Assembly: GCF_002214465.1 (NCBI RefSeq)
Contig: NZ_CP015101.1
Location: 1,433,013-1,497,012 of the forward strand
Origin: Thermococcus barossii
Lineage (GTDB): Archaea; Methanobacteriota_B; Thermococci; Thermococcales; Thermococcaceae
DNA length: 64,000 nt
Direction: 5' to 3'
A program made the translations under genes and the position numbers. Below the pieces are notes generated by a model. The model saw only the letters and a list, made by a program, of their open reading frames with translations. It did no database searches and was not told the origin of the DNA. Of this stretch, positions 44,895-54,033 are shown in pieces (position 1 is the stretch's first letter; every line of letters starts with the position of its first letter).

Positions 44895-46181
44895 CTACAC
44901 CAATCTGGCAATTCCAAGAACCCTTGGGGAATAAAAGGAGCCCTTTCTGGCTATCTTACGCCCGATTCCCCGGAGTGAACGGAGGAACTGGAAGGCGTTA
45001 CCGACCAGCATGTTGTCCCTGAACGGGACTACCTTGCCGTCCTTAACAACGTAGCCCAGCTCAACGGTTAGCGAGAAGTCTCCGCTCACAGGGTTGGCGG
45101 TGTGCTCACCGAACACCTTTCTCACGACGATTCCGTTAAAGTCCGCGAGGTTCTCATCGCCTGGAGCTACCAGCACGTTGCTCGTCCCTATGTGCGGGGT
45201 TGTTCTGAAGTCCCTAACCGCGTTGCCCGTGCTCCTCAGATTCAGGAAGCGGGCGTAGGTCTCGTCGAGAAGGAAGGAGCGTGTGATGCCATCCTCGACC
45301 AGAACCGTCCTCTCACCCGGATTGCCCTCTCCATCAAAAGGAAAACTTCCAACACCGCCGGGGACGGTCGCATCGTCAACTACCGTAAGCCCCTCCGAGG
45401 CCACCTCCTCACCGAGCCTCGAAAAGCGGCTCCTGCCGTGATAAACGCTATCGCCCGACAGGTTTTCGAGGAATATCCCAAGAACGGCGCGGAAGGCTTC
45501 GGGTTCGAGGAGGATTTCCCCGGAATGAGGCTCCATCTTCCCGGCGCTGTGGCTGAGCCGGACCTCTTCGATGGCGGAGATTATCGCCGTCTCAAGCTCC
45601 TCAAAGGGCTGAAGGGAGCGGTAGGCCTGATAATACGAACCGGAGCCGGTTTTTCCATCTTTCTTCACGGCATAGGCCGAGACGCTCATTCCGGTGCCCT
45701 TGGCCTCAAGCCAAACCCCGTTGGAGTTCGCTATCCCGTAGGTACTTACCGCGAGGGCCATCGAGCCAGAGAGGGTGGTAGACTCCTCCTTCAGTTCCCT
45801 CATCCTTGAGGCGAACTCCTCCGCGAGGGAGTGGGCCTCCTCAAAGGGAATCTCATCTATCCTTCTGTCGTAGAGCTTCTCAACGCGGGGCACCTTCGAG
45901 GGGGAGGGAAAGCCAACGAAGGGCACCTCGCTAACCCTGGCGAGCTTTATCGTCCGCTTTACAAATCCCTCAAGAGTTTTCCTATCGTGGTTCAGACCTG
46001 TTATGTAGGAAAAGCCGAGCCGTCCCCTGTAACCTATGCGCAGCCCTATGCCGGAGTGGAACTTCCTCTGGGAGCGGTCGAGCCTCTCGCGTTCTATCCT
46101 GAAGGAGCCCCCTCTCCCCAGCTCCCAGTAAAGTTCCCATTCGACGTTCTCGCGTTCGAGTATGCCGATTAGGGTCTCCAT
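44895..46181 (-). CDS. pmbA: TldE/PmbA subunit of the TldD/TldE metalloprotease
   Basis: About 428 residues. The PmbA fold without HExxxH, as expected for the non-catalytic subunit: RIERERLDRSQRKFHSGIGLR, NSNGVWLEAKGTGMSVSAYA, LEPEAFRAVLGIFLENLSGD, TTPHIGTSNVLVAPG. It pairs with TldD to degrade unfolded or modified peptides. ATG 46181 shares a base with the tldD stop (TGATG); GTG 46184 is an alternative. Confidence 0.93.
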   Translation of the reverse strand: METLIGILERENVEWELYWELGRGGSFRIERERLDRSQRKFHSGIGLRIGYRGRLGFSYITGLNHDRKTLEGFVKRTIKLARVSEVPFVGFPSPSKVPRVEKLYDRRIDEIPFEEAHSLAEEFASRMRELKEESTTLSGSMALAVSTYGIANSNGVWLEAKGTGMSVSAYAVKKDGKTGSGSYYQAYRSLQPFEELETAIISAIEEVRLSHSAGKMEPHSGEILLEPEAFRAVLGIFLENLSGDSVYHGRSRFSRLGEEVASEGLTVVDDATVPGGVGSFPFDGEGNPGERTVLVEDGITRSFLLDETYARFLNLRSTGNAVRDFRTTPHIGTSNVLVAPGDENLADFNGIVVRKVFGEHTANPVSGDFSLTVELGYVVKDGKVVPFRDNMLVGNAFQFLRSLRGIGRKIARKGSFYSPRVLGIARLV

Positions 46182-47542
46182 CACCTCAATCCCCCCACGA
46201 GCGCCCTCGTGAGCACGTGCGGCCCGCCGTCATCAACCGGCACCCACTGGCCCTTACCGCAGTAGCCGGGGAACTCAATCGCCAGGTCGTTCCCTATGGC
46301 ATGTATATTCCGCAGGACGTCGAGGATTCTGCCGGAGAGCGCCACGTCCCTGACCTGGCCCTTAATCTCCCCGTTCTCGATTATGTAACCCTCCTTCGCG
46401 CCGAACGTGAATGTACCGTTTGCCGTGTCAACCTCACCGCCCTTGTCACCTATCATGTAGAGGCCGTTCCTGACCTCCTCAACCATCTCCTCAAAGGACC
46501 AGTCGCGAGGTTCGACGTAGGTGTTGCTCATTCTCACGAGGGGCTGGTAGTTATAGCCCTGGGCGCGGCCGTGGCCGTTTGGTTCAAGGCCGAGAATGGC
46601 GCTCGTCTCGCGGTCGTTGAGGTAGTCCACCAGAACGCCGTCCCGGATTATCTCGACTCTCCTCGCCCGCATCCCCTCATCGTCGTAGACGTAGGAGCCG
46701 AACTTGCCAGGCAAGGTGGGGTCGTCAATTACGGTGAGTTCTTCCACCGCTATCCTCTCCCCCAGCCTTCCGGCGAGTATGCTGTCGCCGTTCTTGACAG
46801 AATCGGCCTCAACGGCATGGCCCAGGGCCTCGTGGATGAACACACCCGTAAGTTCTGGGTCCATTACCACCGGGAACTCCCCAGAGGGGGGTGATTGGGC
46901 ATGGAGGAGGGATATTGCCTTCTCCCTCACGAAGGAGGTCCAGTGGCCAAGGTCTATCCCTTCAACGAGCTCCCAGCCCGCGGTGCCGCCGAAGCTCTTC
47001 CAGTAGCTCTGCATCTCCCCGTTTTCCTTGGCGGTAACCGAGAAGCCCAGCCTCAGCCTCGGGACGACCGTCTCAATCTCGCTTCCAAGGGAGTTGAAGT
47101 AGAAGCCCTCCCTAAGGCCGTCGCCGTAGTGAACGCTCCTGTTGGAAACCCTATCACCCCGGAGGAGCAAATCAATCTCCTTCACGAGGGCGAGCTTGTC
47201 CTCAATATCCACGTCAAGAAAGCTTCTCTTCGGCCTCATCTCAGCCCTATCAACGATGGGATCGCCGAGGTAAATCCTTGAATCGCCCTTCGAGAGCTTC
47301 GCTATCTTCATGGCCGTCTCCACGGCCTTTTCGGCGCGGTTCATGTCGTTGGCGCTTGAGAAACCCCAAGCACCGTTGAAGGCCCTGACCCCTATACCAA
47401 TCTCCGTGTTCATGGCCAGTTCCTCGAGCTGACCGTTCTGCATCGTGAGGTGGGAAGCCGTGACGCGGATAATACGTATCTCATAATATGATATACCGTA
47501 ACGCCCCGCGAGCTCCTGGGCCTTTCTTATCAGTCTCTCCAT
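46181..47542 (-). CDS. tldD: TldD subunit of the TldD/TldE metalloprotease
   Basis: 453 residues. The zinc motif HEALGHAVEAD (HExxxH near residue 225) is present, with TVIDDPTLPGKFGSYVYDDEGM and the C-terminal YCGKGQWVPVDDGGPHVL. TldD/TldE heterodimers unfold and cleave peptides through a narrow tunnel, and mature some bacteriocins. ATG 47542 follows GGTGGAAGG; a longer in-frame start is unlikely. The HTH gene is divergent and shares the TATA region. Confidence 0.94.
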   Translation of the reverse strand: MERLIRKAQELAGRYGISYYEIRIIRVTASHLTMQNGQLEELAMNTEIGIGVRAFNGAWGFSSANDMNRAEKAVETAMKIAKLSKGDSRIYLGDPIVDRAEMRPKRSFLDVDIEDKLALVKEIDLLLRGDRVSNRSVHYGDGLREGFYFNSLGSEIETVVPRLRLGFSVTAKENGEMQSYWKSFGGTAGWELVEGIDLGHWTSFVREKAISLLHAQSPPSGEFPVVMDPELTGVFIHEALGHAVEADSVKNGDSILAGRLGERIAVEELTVIDDPTLPGKFGSYVYDDEGMRARRVEIIRDGVLVDYLNDRETSAILGLEPNGHGRAQGYNYQPLVRMSNTYVEPRDWSFEEMVEEVRNGLYMIGDKGGEVDTANGTFTFGAKEGYIIENGEIKGQVRDVALSGRILDVLRNIHAIGNDLAIEFPGYCGKGQWVPVDDGGPHVLTRALVGGLR

Positions 47543-47572
47543 CCTTCCACCGGTGGACATAAAAGGGGTAGC

Positions 47573-47581
47573 GTTTATATG
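47573..47581. promoter_or_regulatory. Bidirectional TATA of tldD and the HTH regulator
   Basis: TTTATATG reads as a TATA box on both strands. It sits about 35 bases from the tldD ATG (47542, minus) and about 45 bases from the HTH gene ATG (47625, plus). The two promoters would compete or be co-regulated. Confidence 0.45.
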
Positions 47582-47624
47582 ACTTCCCATAGAGGAATGA
47601 ACCACAAGGGTTTAAGTGTTGGGT

Positions 47625-48134
47625 ATGGAGAGGCGCAGTGAGATACTCCACCACATCCAAAGCAAACCGGGAATAACCTTCCGGGAGCTGGCAAGGGAGC
47701 TTGGAATAGGGATAGGGGACCTCCAGTACCACCTCTACCGGCTGGAAAAAGAGGGGAAGGTGTTTTCACGGAAGGTCGGAAAGAGGCGCTATATCTTCCC
47801 GGCAGGCTTCGAAGGTGAATGCCAGAGACTGCTGATAGCCATCTCGACCGAGACCCGAAGGAGAATCCTCCTGCTCCTCATGGATGGCCCCCTGACCCAG
47901 AGCGAGATAGCCAAGAGGCTGGGCCTCAGCCAGCCAACCGTGAGCTACCACATGGGAGAGCTGGTGAAGCTCGGCATCGTTGATGCCCGGAAAGAGGGGA
48001 AGAGCGTGACGTACACCCTCTCCTACGACCCCGCGATAATAGCGCGCGTCATAAAGGAGTACAGACCCAGCCTCTGGGAGAAGCTGGCCGATAACTTGAT
48101 AGACCTGCTCACCAGCGTAGGTGATGAGGAATGA
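47625..48134 (+). CDS. Transcriptional regulator with two winged-helix domains (ArsR/MarR-like)
   Basis: About 169 residues. First winged helix (about 1-58): ERRSEILHHIQSKPGITFRELARELG, with VGKRRYIFP. Second (about 70-140): ETRRRILLLLMDGPLTQSEIAKRLGLSQPTVSYHMGELVKLG, with KEGKSVTYTL. The target is unknown; divergence from tldD suggests control of the shared promoter. It overlaps a small membrane-protein gene (ATGA), a common regulator/sensor pairing in archaea. Confidence 0.82.
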   Translation: MERRSEILHHIQSKPGITFRELARELGIGIGDLQYHLYRLEKEGKVFSRKVGKRRYIFPAGFEGECQRLLIAISTETRRRILLLLMDGPLTQSEIAKRLGLSQPTVSYHMGELVKLGIVDARKEGKSVTYTLSYDPAIIARVIKEYRPSLWEKLADNLIDLLTSVGDEE

Positions 48135-48385
48135 TGGAAACGGTACTGGCGGTAATAGCCCTGATACTGTCGCTGGCCCTCGCGGGAATTTCGCTAATCG
48201 CCTACAGGAAGAGCCACCTGAGGGCGGCCCTCTATCTGATAGCCGCCTTTCTCCTGCTGGCCATAAAGAAGGTCATAGAGACCCTGCATCTGGCGGAATG
48301 GATAGAGAAGGACGTGAGCATGGCCGTAGGGGCCCTTGAAGTCATCGTACTGCTGCTCTTCGTGGTCGCCCTCTGGAAGCGTTAG
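48131..48385 (+). CDS. Small membrane protein, partner of the two-HTH regulator
   Basis: 84 residues with three hydrophobic segments (about 4-24, 31-47, 60-80) and a short loop ETLHLAEWIEKDVS. It overlaps the regulator stop as ATGATG; ATG 48131 or 48134. A sensor or regulator-sequestering role is only inferred from the pairing. It overlaps the convergent USP gene by 4 bp. Confidence 0.6.
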   Translation: MMETVLAVIALILSLALAGISLIAYRKSHLRAALYLIAAFLLLAIKKVIETLHLAEWIEKDVSMAVGALEVIVLLLFVVALWKR

Positions 48386-48831
48386 CGCACAACCATGACC
48401 GGGGGCTCTATTGAACCCACTACCTCCTCAAGGAGACTTCCTATCCTCGTTTTTCCACTCCTTCCATAGGCACCCATGACGACCAGAGTGTACTCACCCG
48501 AGTTTGCTTCCTCCAATATGGTGTCCTTTGCGGAGCCCTCAACGATCCTTATCGAACAGTTGACCCCCTCCTGATGACAGAGTTCAAGAAGGTTCGTCAT
48601 TATGTCGCGTATGCTCTTCTTCATCTCCCGCCATATCTCCTCCTCAAACTTCTGGACGTTGGTGAGGTCCTGGCTGAGCATGCCCATGTTGAAAGCGAGG
48701 GCCCTTGCCTCCCTCCGGTCGAGGACGGAGAACAGGATGAGCTTGCCTCCCCTCCTCTTGGCGATGGCTATCGCATGAAGGGCAGCCTTCTGACTCCACT
48801 TGGAGCCGTCAACGAGCACGAGTATCTTCAT
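48382..48831 (-). CDS. Universal stress protein (UspA family)
   Basis: 149 residues, single USP domain. KILVLVDGSKWSQKAALHAI at the N terminus and the nucleotide-binding G-2x-G-9x-G(S/T) type motif MGAYGRSGKTRIGSLLEEVV at the C terminus indicate ATP binding. Last gene of a USP-permease-USP operon, 3 bp after the permease. Confidence 0.88.
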   Translation of the reverse strand: MKILVLVDGSKWSQKAALHAIAIAKRRGGKLILFSVLDRREARALAFNMGMLSQDLTNVQKFEEEIWREMKKSIRDIMTNLLELCHQEGVNCSIRIVEGSAKDTILEEANSGEYTLVVMGAYGRSGKTRIGSLLEEVVGSIEPPVMVVR

Positions 48832-48834
48832 AAC

Positions 48835-50121
48835 TCACACCCCTACGTACCTTATCCATATGAGCACCATACCAACCCCAACGGTGCTGAGCATTATCAC
48901 GAGGCCCACTTTGAGGAAGTCCATGAACGTTATGTTGAGCCTCTCCCTTGCGGCTATACCGAGAACGACGATGTTGGCACTCGCTCCTATGGCCGTTCCG
49001 TTTCCACCGAGGCACGCACCCAGCGAGAGAGCCCACCAGAGTGGATAGACGTTCATCGAGGCGCCCATGGATTTTATCAGGGGTATCATGGCCGCAGTCA
49101 GGGGGATGTTGTCAACTATGGCAGAGGCCACCGCGGAGAACCACGTTACCATTACTATTGCCTCACCCGTCGTATGAACGTAGCCCAGCAGCCAGTGGGC
49201 GACGTCGTCTATCACGCCCGTTTCAACGAGGGAGCCGACTATTATGAAGAGTCCCATGAAGAAGAATATCGCCGTCCACTCTATCTTTTCGAGTATCTCC
49301 GTCGGCTCCATTCTGCTCCAGAGGAGAAGGAACGAGGCACCGCTGAGGGCCACCACAGCAGGGGGAATTCCAAGTCTATCATGGACGAAGAACAGCAACA
49401 CGACCGCGACTATAACGACCACCGACTTTTTGAAGAGTTCCCTGTCCCTTATGGCCTCGTCCTCCCGTAACATCTGGATGGTTGACTGGATCCTCTCCAT
49501 CTTGACCTGGGTTATCCTCATGGCGTCGCGATAAATGAGGTATATTATGCCGAGGGTTATGACCAGATCCACCGCCGCTATGGGCCCCATGTTCAGGAGA
49601 AACTCGTTGAAGCTCAGCCCGGCGGCGGAGCCTATCATTATGTTCGGAGGGTCACCGATGAGGGTCGCGGTTCCGCCGATGTTGGAGGCGAATATCTCCG
49701 CCAGAAGGTATGGGATTGGGTTAACGTCCATGAGACGGGTTATGTATATGATCATCGGCGTCAGCAGGAGGACCGTTGTAACGTTGTCGAGAACCGAGCT
49801 AACCAGTGCCGTGACCACGGAGAACAGTATGAGAACCTTCATCGGACTCCCCTTGGCGAACTTCGCTGTCTTTATCGCTATGAACTCAAAGAGGCCGCTC
49901 TCCTTGGCGGTGTTGACTATCATCATCATTCCTATCAGAAGGAACAGCGTTCCGAGGTCAAGGTACTCGGGCATCTTCTCCCATGGAACCACGCCGATGA
50001 AGAGCACTATGGAGGCACCGAAGAGTGCCGCGACCGTTCTGTGAACCTTTTCACTGATTATCAGGGCGTAGATTAATATGAACACTGCAACCGCGACTGC
50101 TACCTGTTCGTTCAGCACCAT
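48835..50121 (-). CDS. Ion transporter superfamily permease (ArsB/NhaD/SLC13-like)
   Basis: About 428 residues and 10-12 predicted membrane segments, with inverted-repeat signatures VSSVLDNVTTVLLLTPMII and VASAIVDNIPLTAAMIPLI, plus ASNIGGTATLIGDPPNIMIG and LGGNGTAIGASANIVV. These are Na+ and anion-binding loops of the ArsB/NhaD/DASS group. Substrate (dicarboxylate, arsenite or Na+/H+) cannot be decided. ATG 50121 follows GGTGATTC. USP genes flank it on both sides. Confidence 0.85.
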   Translation of the reverse strand: MVLNEQVAVAVAVFILIYALIISEKVHRTVAALFGASIVLFIGVVPWEKMPEYLDLGTLFLLIGMMMIVNTAKESGLFEFIAIKTAKFAKGSPMKVLILFSVVTALVSSVLDNVTTVLLLTPMIIYITRLMDVNPIPYLLAEIFASNIGGTATLIGDPPNIMIGSAAGLSFNEFLLNMGPIAAVDLVITLGIIYLIYRDAMRITQVKMERIQSTIQMLREDEAIRDRELFKKSVVVIVAVVLLFFVHDRLGIPPAVVALSGASFLLLWSRMEPTEILEKIEWTAIFFFMGLFIIVGSLVETGVIDDVAHWLLGYVHTTGEAIVMVTWFSAVASAIVDNIPLTAAMIPLIKSMGASMNVYPLWWALSLGACLGGNGTAIGASANIVVLGIAARERLNITFMDFLKVGLVIMLSTVGVGMVLIWIRYVGV

Positions 50122-50130
50122 TTGAATCAC

Positions 50131-50682
50131 CTAATACACTATGGTCGGTCTGTTCACGTGCTGGACTATCTTGAGGACCAGTGGACTTATCGGAGACGTT
50201 CTCGTAACCTCGGAGCCGTAGCTCCTGGAGATAACGAGGAGGTCGAAGTTCTCTTCCTCCATCATCCTCACGACGTCATCACTCTTGCTCCCGATGAAGT
50301 ATCTCCTCTCGACCCGAAGCCCGTGGGCCTCAAGCCTTGAGGCTATTTCCTTGGCTAGCCTCTCCGCAAACTCCATCTTGGCCTTCCTGAGCTTTTCGGC
50401 CTCTTCCCTACCGAGGGTTTGCTCTATGAGGGAGAGGGTTCTTTTTTCCGAGATGTAGACGACCGTGACCGATGCCCCGGGGTAGGCGCTCAGGGTGTCG
50501 TAGAGCTCCTCCCGAATCTCACCCGAAAACCTGTCCACCGGGAGGAGTATGGAGTGTATCTCCGGAAGAACGAACTCCTCAGGGAGGAGCAGAAATTCCC
50601 TGTAGCGTTTGGCTATCTCCTCGTACCTCTCACCTGCGATGTTCCTGAACTTCCTGGCAATGAGCTTGTTGAAGATGTCCAT
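50131..50682 (-). CDS. Universal stress protein-like protein, first gene of the permease operon
   Basis: About 183 residues. A ~40-residue N-terminal helix precedes a USP domain: IHSILLPVDRFSGEIREEL, ASVTVVYISEKRTL, LLVISRSYGSEVTRTSPISPLVLKIVQHVNRP. The G-x-S/T nucleotide loop is degenerate, so ATP binding is uncertain. ATG 50682 or 50688 after CCGGGG. Probably regulates the neighbouring permease. Confidence 0.75.
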   Translation of the reverse strand: MDIFNKLIARKFRNIAGERYEEIAKRYREFLLLPEEFVLPEIHSILLPVDRFSGEIREELYDTLSAYPGASVTVVYISEKRTLSLIEQTLGREEAEKLRKAKMEFAERLAKEIASRLEAHGLRVERRYFIGSKSDDVVRMMEEENFDLLVISRSYGSEVTRTSPISPLVLKIVQHVNRPTIVY

Positions 50683-50799
50683 TGCCATCCCCGGAGTGGA
50701 AAGATAAGGAGATGATTTAAGCTTTTTGTCACCCGGTTTTAGAGGGTTGAACCACAAACGCTTTATTAAGGCGCGATGAGCTAAAAACGGGGTGAGAAA

Positions 50800-52728
50800 A
50801 TGAAAAGGGCACTCGTACCACTGCTGATAATCATGCTTCTGCTCCCCTTTGCATCCTTCGCCGCCGCTGAATGTCCCAGCGAAGGCCACACGGTTGTGCT
50901 GAAGGCACCGGCGGTATCAAGGACAGCCAGCGGAGAGCTTATAGGCGTCGCAACGGATTTCGTCATAACCGTCGCCCCAGGAACGGGACACGTCTACGTT
51001 GAGACCTGGCCCCTCGCCGAGGTGGACATGCAGGCGAGTGCGAGGCTGGCCGCTCAGATAGCAGGAAAGGTTCTTGGGGTGGATATGAGCAAGTACGATG
51101 TTTTCATCCAGATTAAGGCGGACTCCCCGATAATCGGCGGCCCCTCTGCCGGGGGCACCATGACCGTCGGAATTATAGCCGCCCTTGAGGGGTGGAAGGT
51201 CAATCCCAAGGTGATGATGACCGGAATGATAAACCCTGACGGCACCATAGGACCCGTCGGAGGTATCCTGGAGAAGGCCTCCGCCGCCCACGACGTCGGG
51301 GCAGAACTCTTTCTGATTCCCCAGGGACAGCGCATCCAGTACGTTCAGGAAACCCAGAAGAAGGAGATTGGGGGCATAGTCGAGATAAACACCCGGACGA
51401 AGAGGGTTGACGTGGTTGACTACGCCAAGGAGCGCTGGGGGCTGACAGTAATTGAAATCAAGGACATCTACGATGCCGTTTACTACTTCACCGGCCACAA
51501 GATACCAAGGCCGGAGGCGCCAGCGTACATAAAGATAGACACCTCGTTCCTCAAGGACGATGCGCTCAAGGACTACGAGAACACGACCGCCTATTACCAG
51601 GCCACCCTTGAGAAGCTCAAGAAGAGCGACGTCAACTACGCCACCTATACAACCCTTATGGAGGCCCTTAACGAGGCCCAGGCCGTGCTCAACCAGTCGA
51701 AGAAGAGCCTCGACGACGGGAGGTACTACACGACGATGAGCAAGAACTTCCAGGCGAGGATAATAATAAGGCACGTGGACTGGTATCTCGGGGTTAAGTC
51801 CGAGGAGGACGTTCAGAGAATCCTGAGGACAACGGGCTCGGAGATAAACGCCTCGGAGAGGAGGGTTTCAAACATCACGATAAGGGGCACCACGATGCTC
51901 CAGGCCGTCGCGGCCGCCGAGGAGAGGGTGGAGCAGGCGAAGAGCCTCCTTGACGAGGCCTGGAAGTATTACTACAACGGGGACTACTGGGACGCCGTTG
52001 GTGATGCGGCCTATGCCTACGAGAGAGCAAAGACCGCGGTCTTCTGGGCGAACCTCGGCGAGAGGTTCGCGACAGGAGATGTGATAGACAGGAACGTGGT
52101 TAAGGCCACTGCAAGGGACTACATCGACGAGTCAAACCTCATAGTTACCTACATAGAGTCCATGTACGGCACCGTTGGGGGTGACCTGAGCCAGAGCATC
52201 CAGCAGGCGGAGCAGTACTACGAGGACGGCAAGTACTCGGCGGCGCTCTTCACGGCTATGGAGGCGCGCGTGAGGGCGCAGGTCTTTCTGGACACCCTTG
52301 GAATAGACAACGAGACAGTCCTCAGGGACAAGCTGACCGGAATGAAGGAGGGCGCCAAAGCGGCCATCGCAATGGCCCAGAGCCAGGGAATAACCCCCGT
52401 GCTGGCCATAGCCTACTATGAGTTCGCGGAGAGCTACGAGCAGAGCGCCGAGGAGAACGGCAGCATGGACGACCTTCAGACCGCCATGATATTCTACCAG
52501 TACGCCAGGGAGACCGCCAACCTGTTCCTCAGCAAACCCGCCCAGTCCGTACCTGCAGCCAACACGACGGCAACCGACGTTCCCCAGATAGTCATCCCCA
52601 CCCAATCGCCCCGCGAGACTTCCACCGACACTTCCTCCGACTCCACCGGAAAGATTCCGGAGACGGCGATAATTCTGATAGCCGTCGGCGCCTTCCTCGT
52701 CGGTGCGGCGGTGGGCAAGAAGCTATGA
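50800..52728 (+). CDS. Exported S16 (Lon-like) protease
   Basis: 642 residues. Signal peptide MKRALVPLLIIMLLLPFASF; a Lon proteolytic domain (about 30-230) with the catalytic Ser in IIGGPSAGGTMTVG (about 117) and Lys in GGILEKASAAHDVG (about 158); a long helical repeat region (about 255-600); and a C-terminal transmembrane anchor (IILIAVGAFLVGAAVG). No AAA domain, so it is an ATP-independent, surface-anchored Lon-like protein. TATA ctttattaagg and GGGGTGAG lie upstream. Substrate unknown. Confidence 0.87.
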   Translation: MKRALVPLLIIMLLLPFASFAAAECPSEGHTVVLKAPAVSRTASGELIGVATDFVITVAPGTGHVYVETWPLAEVDMQASARLAAQIAGKVLGVDMSKYDVFIQIKADSPIIGGPSAGGTMTVGIIAALEGWKVNPKVMMTGMINPDGTIGPVGGILEKASAAHDVGAELFLIPQGQRIQYVQETQKKEIGGIVEINTRTKRVDVVDYAKERWGLTVIEIKDIYDAVYYFTGHKIPRPEAPAYIKIDTSFLKDDALKDYENTTAYYQATLEKLKKSDVNYATYTTLMEALNEAQAVLNQSKKSLDDGRYYTTMSKNFQARIIIRHVDWYLGVKSEEDVQRILRTTGSEINASERRVSNITIRGTTMLQAVAAAEERVEQAKSLLDEAWKYYYNGDYWDAVGDAAYAYERAKTAVFWANLGERFATGDVIDRNVVKATARDYIDESNLIVTYIESMYGTVGGDLSQSIQQAEQYYEDGKYSAALFTAMEARVRAQVFLDTLGIDNETVLRDKLTGMKEGAKAAIAMAQSQGITPVLAIAYYEFAESYEQSAEENGSMDDLQTAMIFYQYARETANLFLSKPAQSVPAANTTATDVPQIVIPTQSPRETSTDTSSDSTGKIPETAIILIAVGAFLVGAAVGKKL

Positions 52729-54000
52729 ACCCTCCCCGGGGAGTTCGTTTACTCCCTTCTTTTTCAGGAGCCTCACCTCCCAGTCAGAGAGACTGGGGCA
52801 CACTGTACAGCCCAGGCGGTAGAATCCTTCGTAGTAGAGCGGATGGAGCCTGATACCGCGCATCAGAATGAAGAGCTGAACCATCATGCCGCTCCAGAAC
52901 TTCACGGGCATTACCTCAAGGAACCGTCCAAGTATCTCATTACGCCGCTCCAGAACGGGTGGCTTGAGTCTTCTTCTTGCACTCTCACCGTCGCGGTCTC
53001 CAACGATAAGGAGGGGCCTCTCAAACTCTGAGGCGGCCTTGTAAAGGGCTTCCACCTTCAGCCTCGTGCACCAGCGGTTGTGGTGAGTCGGCATGCCGTA
53101 CCTCTCAAGCGGCATGGGAACATCAACCCTGATTAGGTTCACGCCAAGCTTCTTCGCCAGCCCTTCGACGTACTCGTCCGTCCCGGGCATTTCGTATTCC
53201 ATGCGGACGTAGACGGCAGTGACCTCGTCAAAAACCTCCCTGGCCAGGAGAAGGGCGGCAGTGGAGTCCTTTCCACCACTCCACGGGACGACTATGTCGT
53301 GGCCCTCAAACCTCCGGAGAAAGGCCCTGCTGGCCTCCGCAAAGGCCTCCACGTAGTCCCGGTTAAGCTCAACGATTCTCTCCAGAGGCACGTCTTCGGA
53401 TGAGGGAATCCTCCAGAGAACCTCCGTCGGGAAGCCGAGCCTCTTGCTGACCTCCGCCACCTTGTAAGGACCGGAGTAATAGACCTCCAGGTTCATCAGC
53501 TTCCTGAGCACGAGGGGATTTTCACCCAGCTCGACGCCGAGGATGGAGCGCATGGCGTTTCTAAAGCCCTCCCCGATGGCAAGGTAGATATCATAGTCCG
53601 GGTGAACTTCAACCCCAAGGGGATTTTCAGGGTTCAGAGCGTAGCCGTCCCTCCACTCGATCCCGAGGCGAAACCTGGCCTTTATCTCCTCGATGTTGGA
53701 GTGCAGTTCGTCAACCCTCATATTCCTCACGCGCTTCGTTCTCAAAAGCCTCGCGTAGAAGGGTCTGCCGAACTCCTCAAGGATGGGCACCGCTTCCTCC
53801 ATCAGACTCCTTTCCGCCTCCCCGAGGAGCAGGATGGGCACGTACGGCTCATCGAGGAGCTCCCTGAGGGGACCTTCAATCTCCCCCAGGGTTCTGCCGC
53901 CCCCGAGGCTTGAGACCTTCAGAAAACCACCGTAGTTTCTTTCGTTTATGTACTGAAGGGCCTTGGCGTCTTTTCTGGCCCTGACTATGAGATGGAACAT
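52723..54000 (-). CDS. PP-loop (PAPS reductase-type) ATP pyrophosphatase family protein
   Basis: 425 residues. The PP-loop VPWSGGKDSTAALLLAREVF (about 245-265) and NRWCTRLKVEAL (about 315-325) match the PAPS-reductase/ATP-sulfurylase-like superfamily, and the C-terminal LGCTVCPSLSDWEVRLL adds a Cys pair. A ~220-residue N-terminal extension is specific to archaeal members. The role (sulfur activation or tRNA/cofactor thiolation) is unknown. Overlaps the protease gene by 6 bp, convergently. Confidence 0.8.
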   Translation of the reverse strand: MFHLIVRARKDAKALQYINERNYGGFLKVSSLGGGRTLGEIEGPLRELLDEPYVPILLLGEAERSLMEEAVPILEEFGRPFYARLLRTKRVRNMRVDELHSNIEEIKARFRLGIEWRDGYALNPENPLGVEVHPDYDIYLAIGEGFRNAMRSILGVELGENPLVLRKLMNLEVYYSGPYKVAEVSKRLGFPTEVLWRIPSSEDVPLERIVELNRDYVEAFAEASRAFLRRFEGHDIVVPWSGGKDSTAALLLAREVFDEVTAVYVRMEYEMPGTDEYVEGLAKKLGVNLIRVDVPMPLERYGMPTHHNRWCTRLKVEALYKAASEFERPLLIVGDRDGESARRRLKPPVLERRNEILGRFLEVMPVKFWSGMMVQLFILMRGIRLHPLYYEGFYRLGCTVCPSLSDWEVRLLKKKGVNELPGEGS

Positions 54001-54033
54001 GGAAAAAGATTTTAGGGTAAGCTTAAAACCTTT

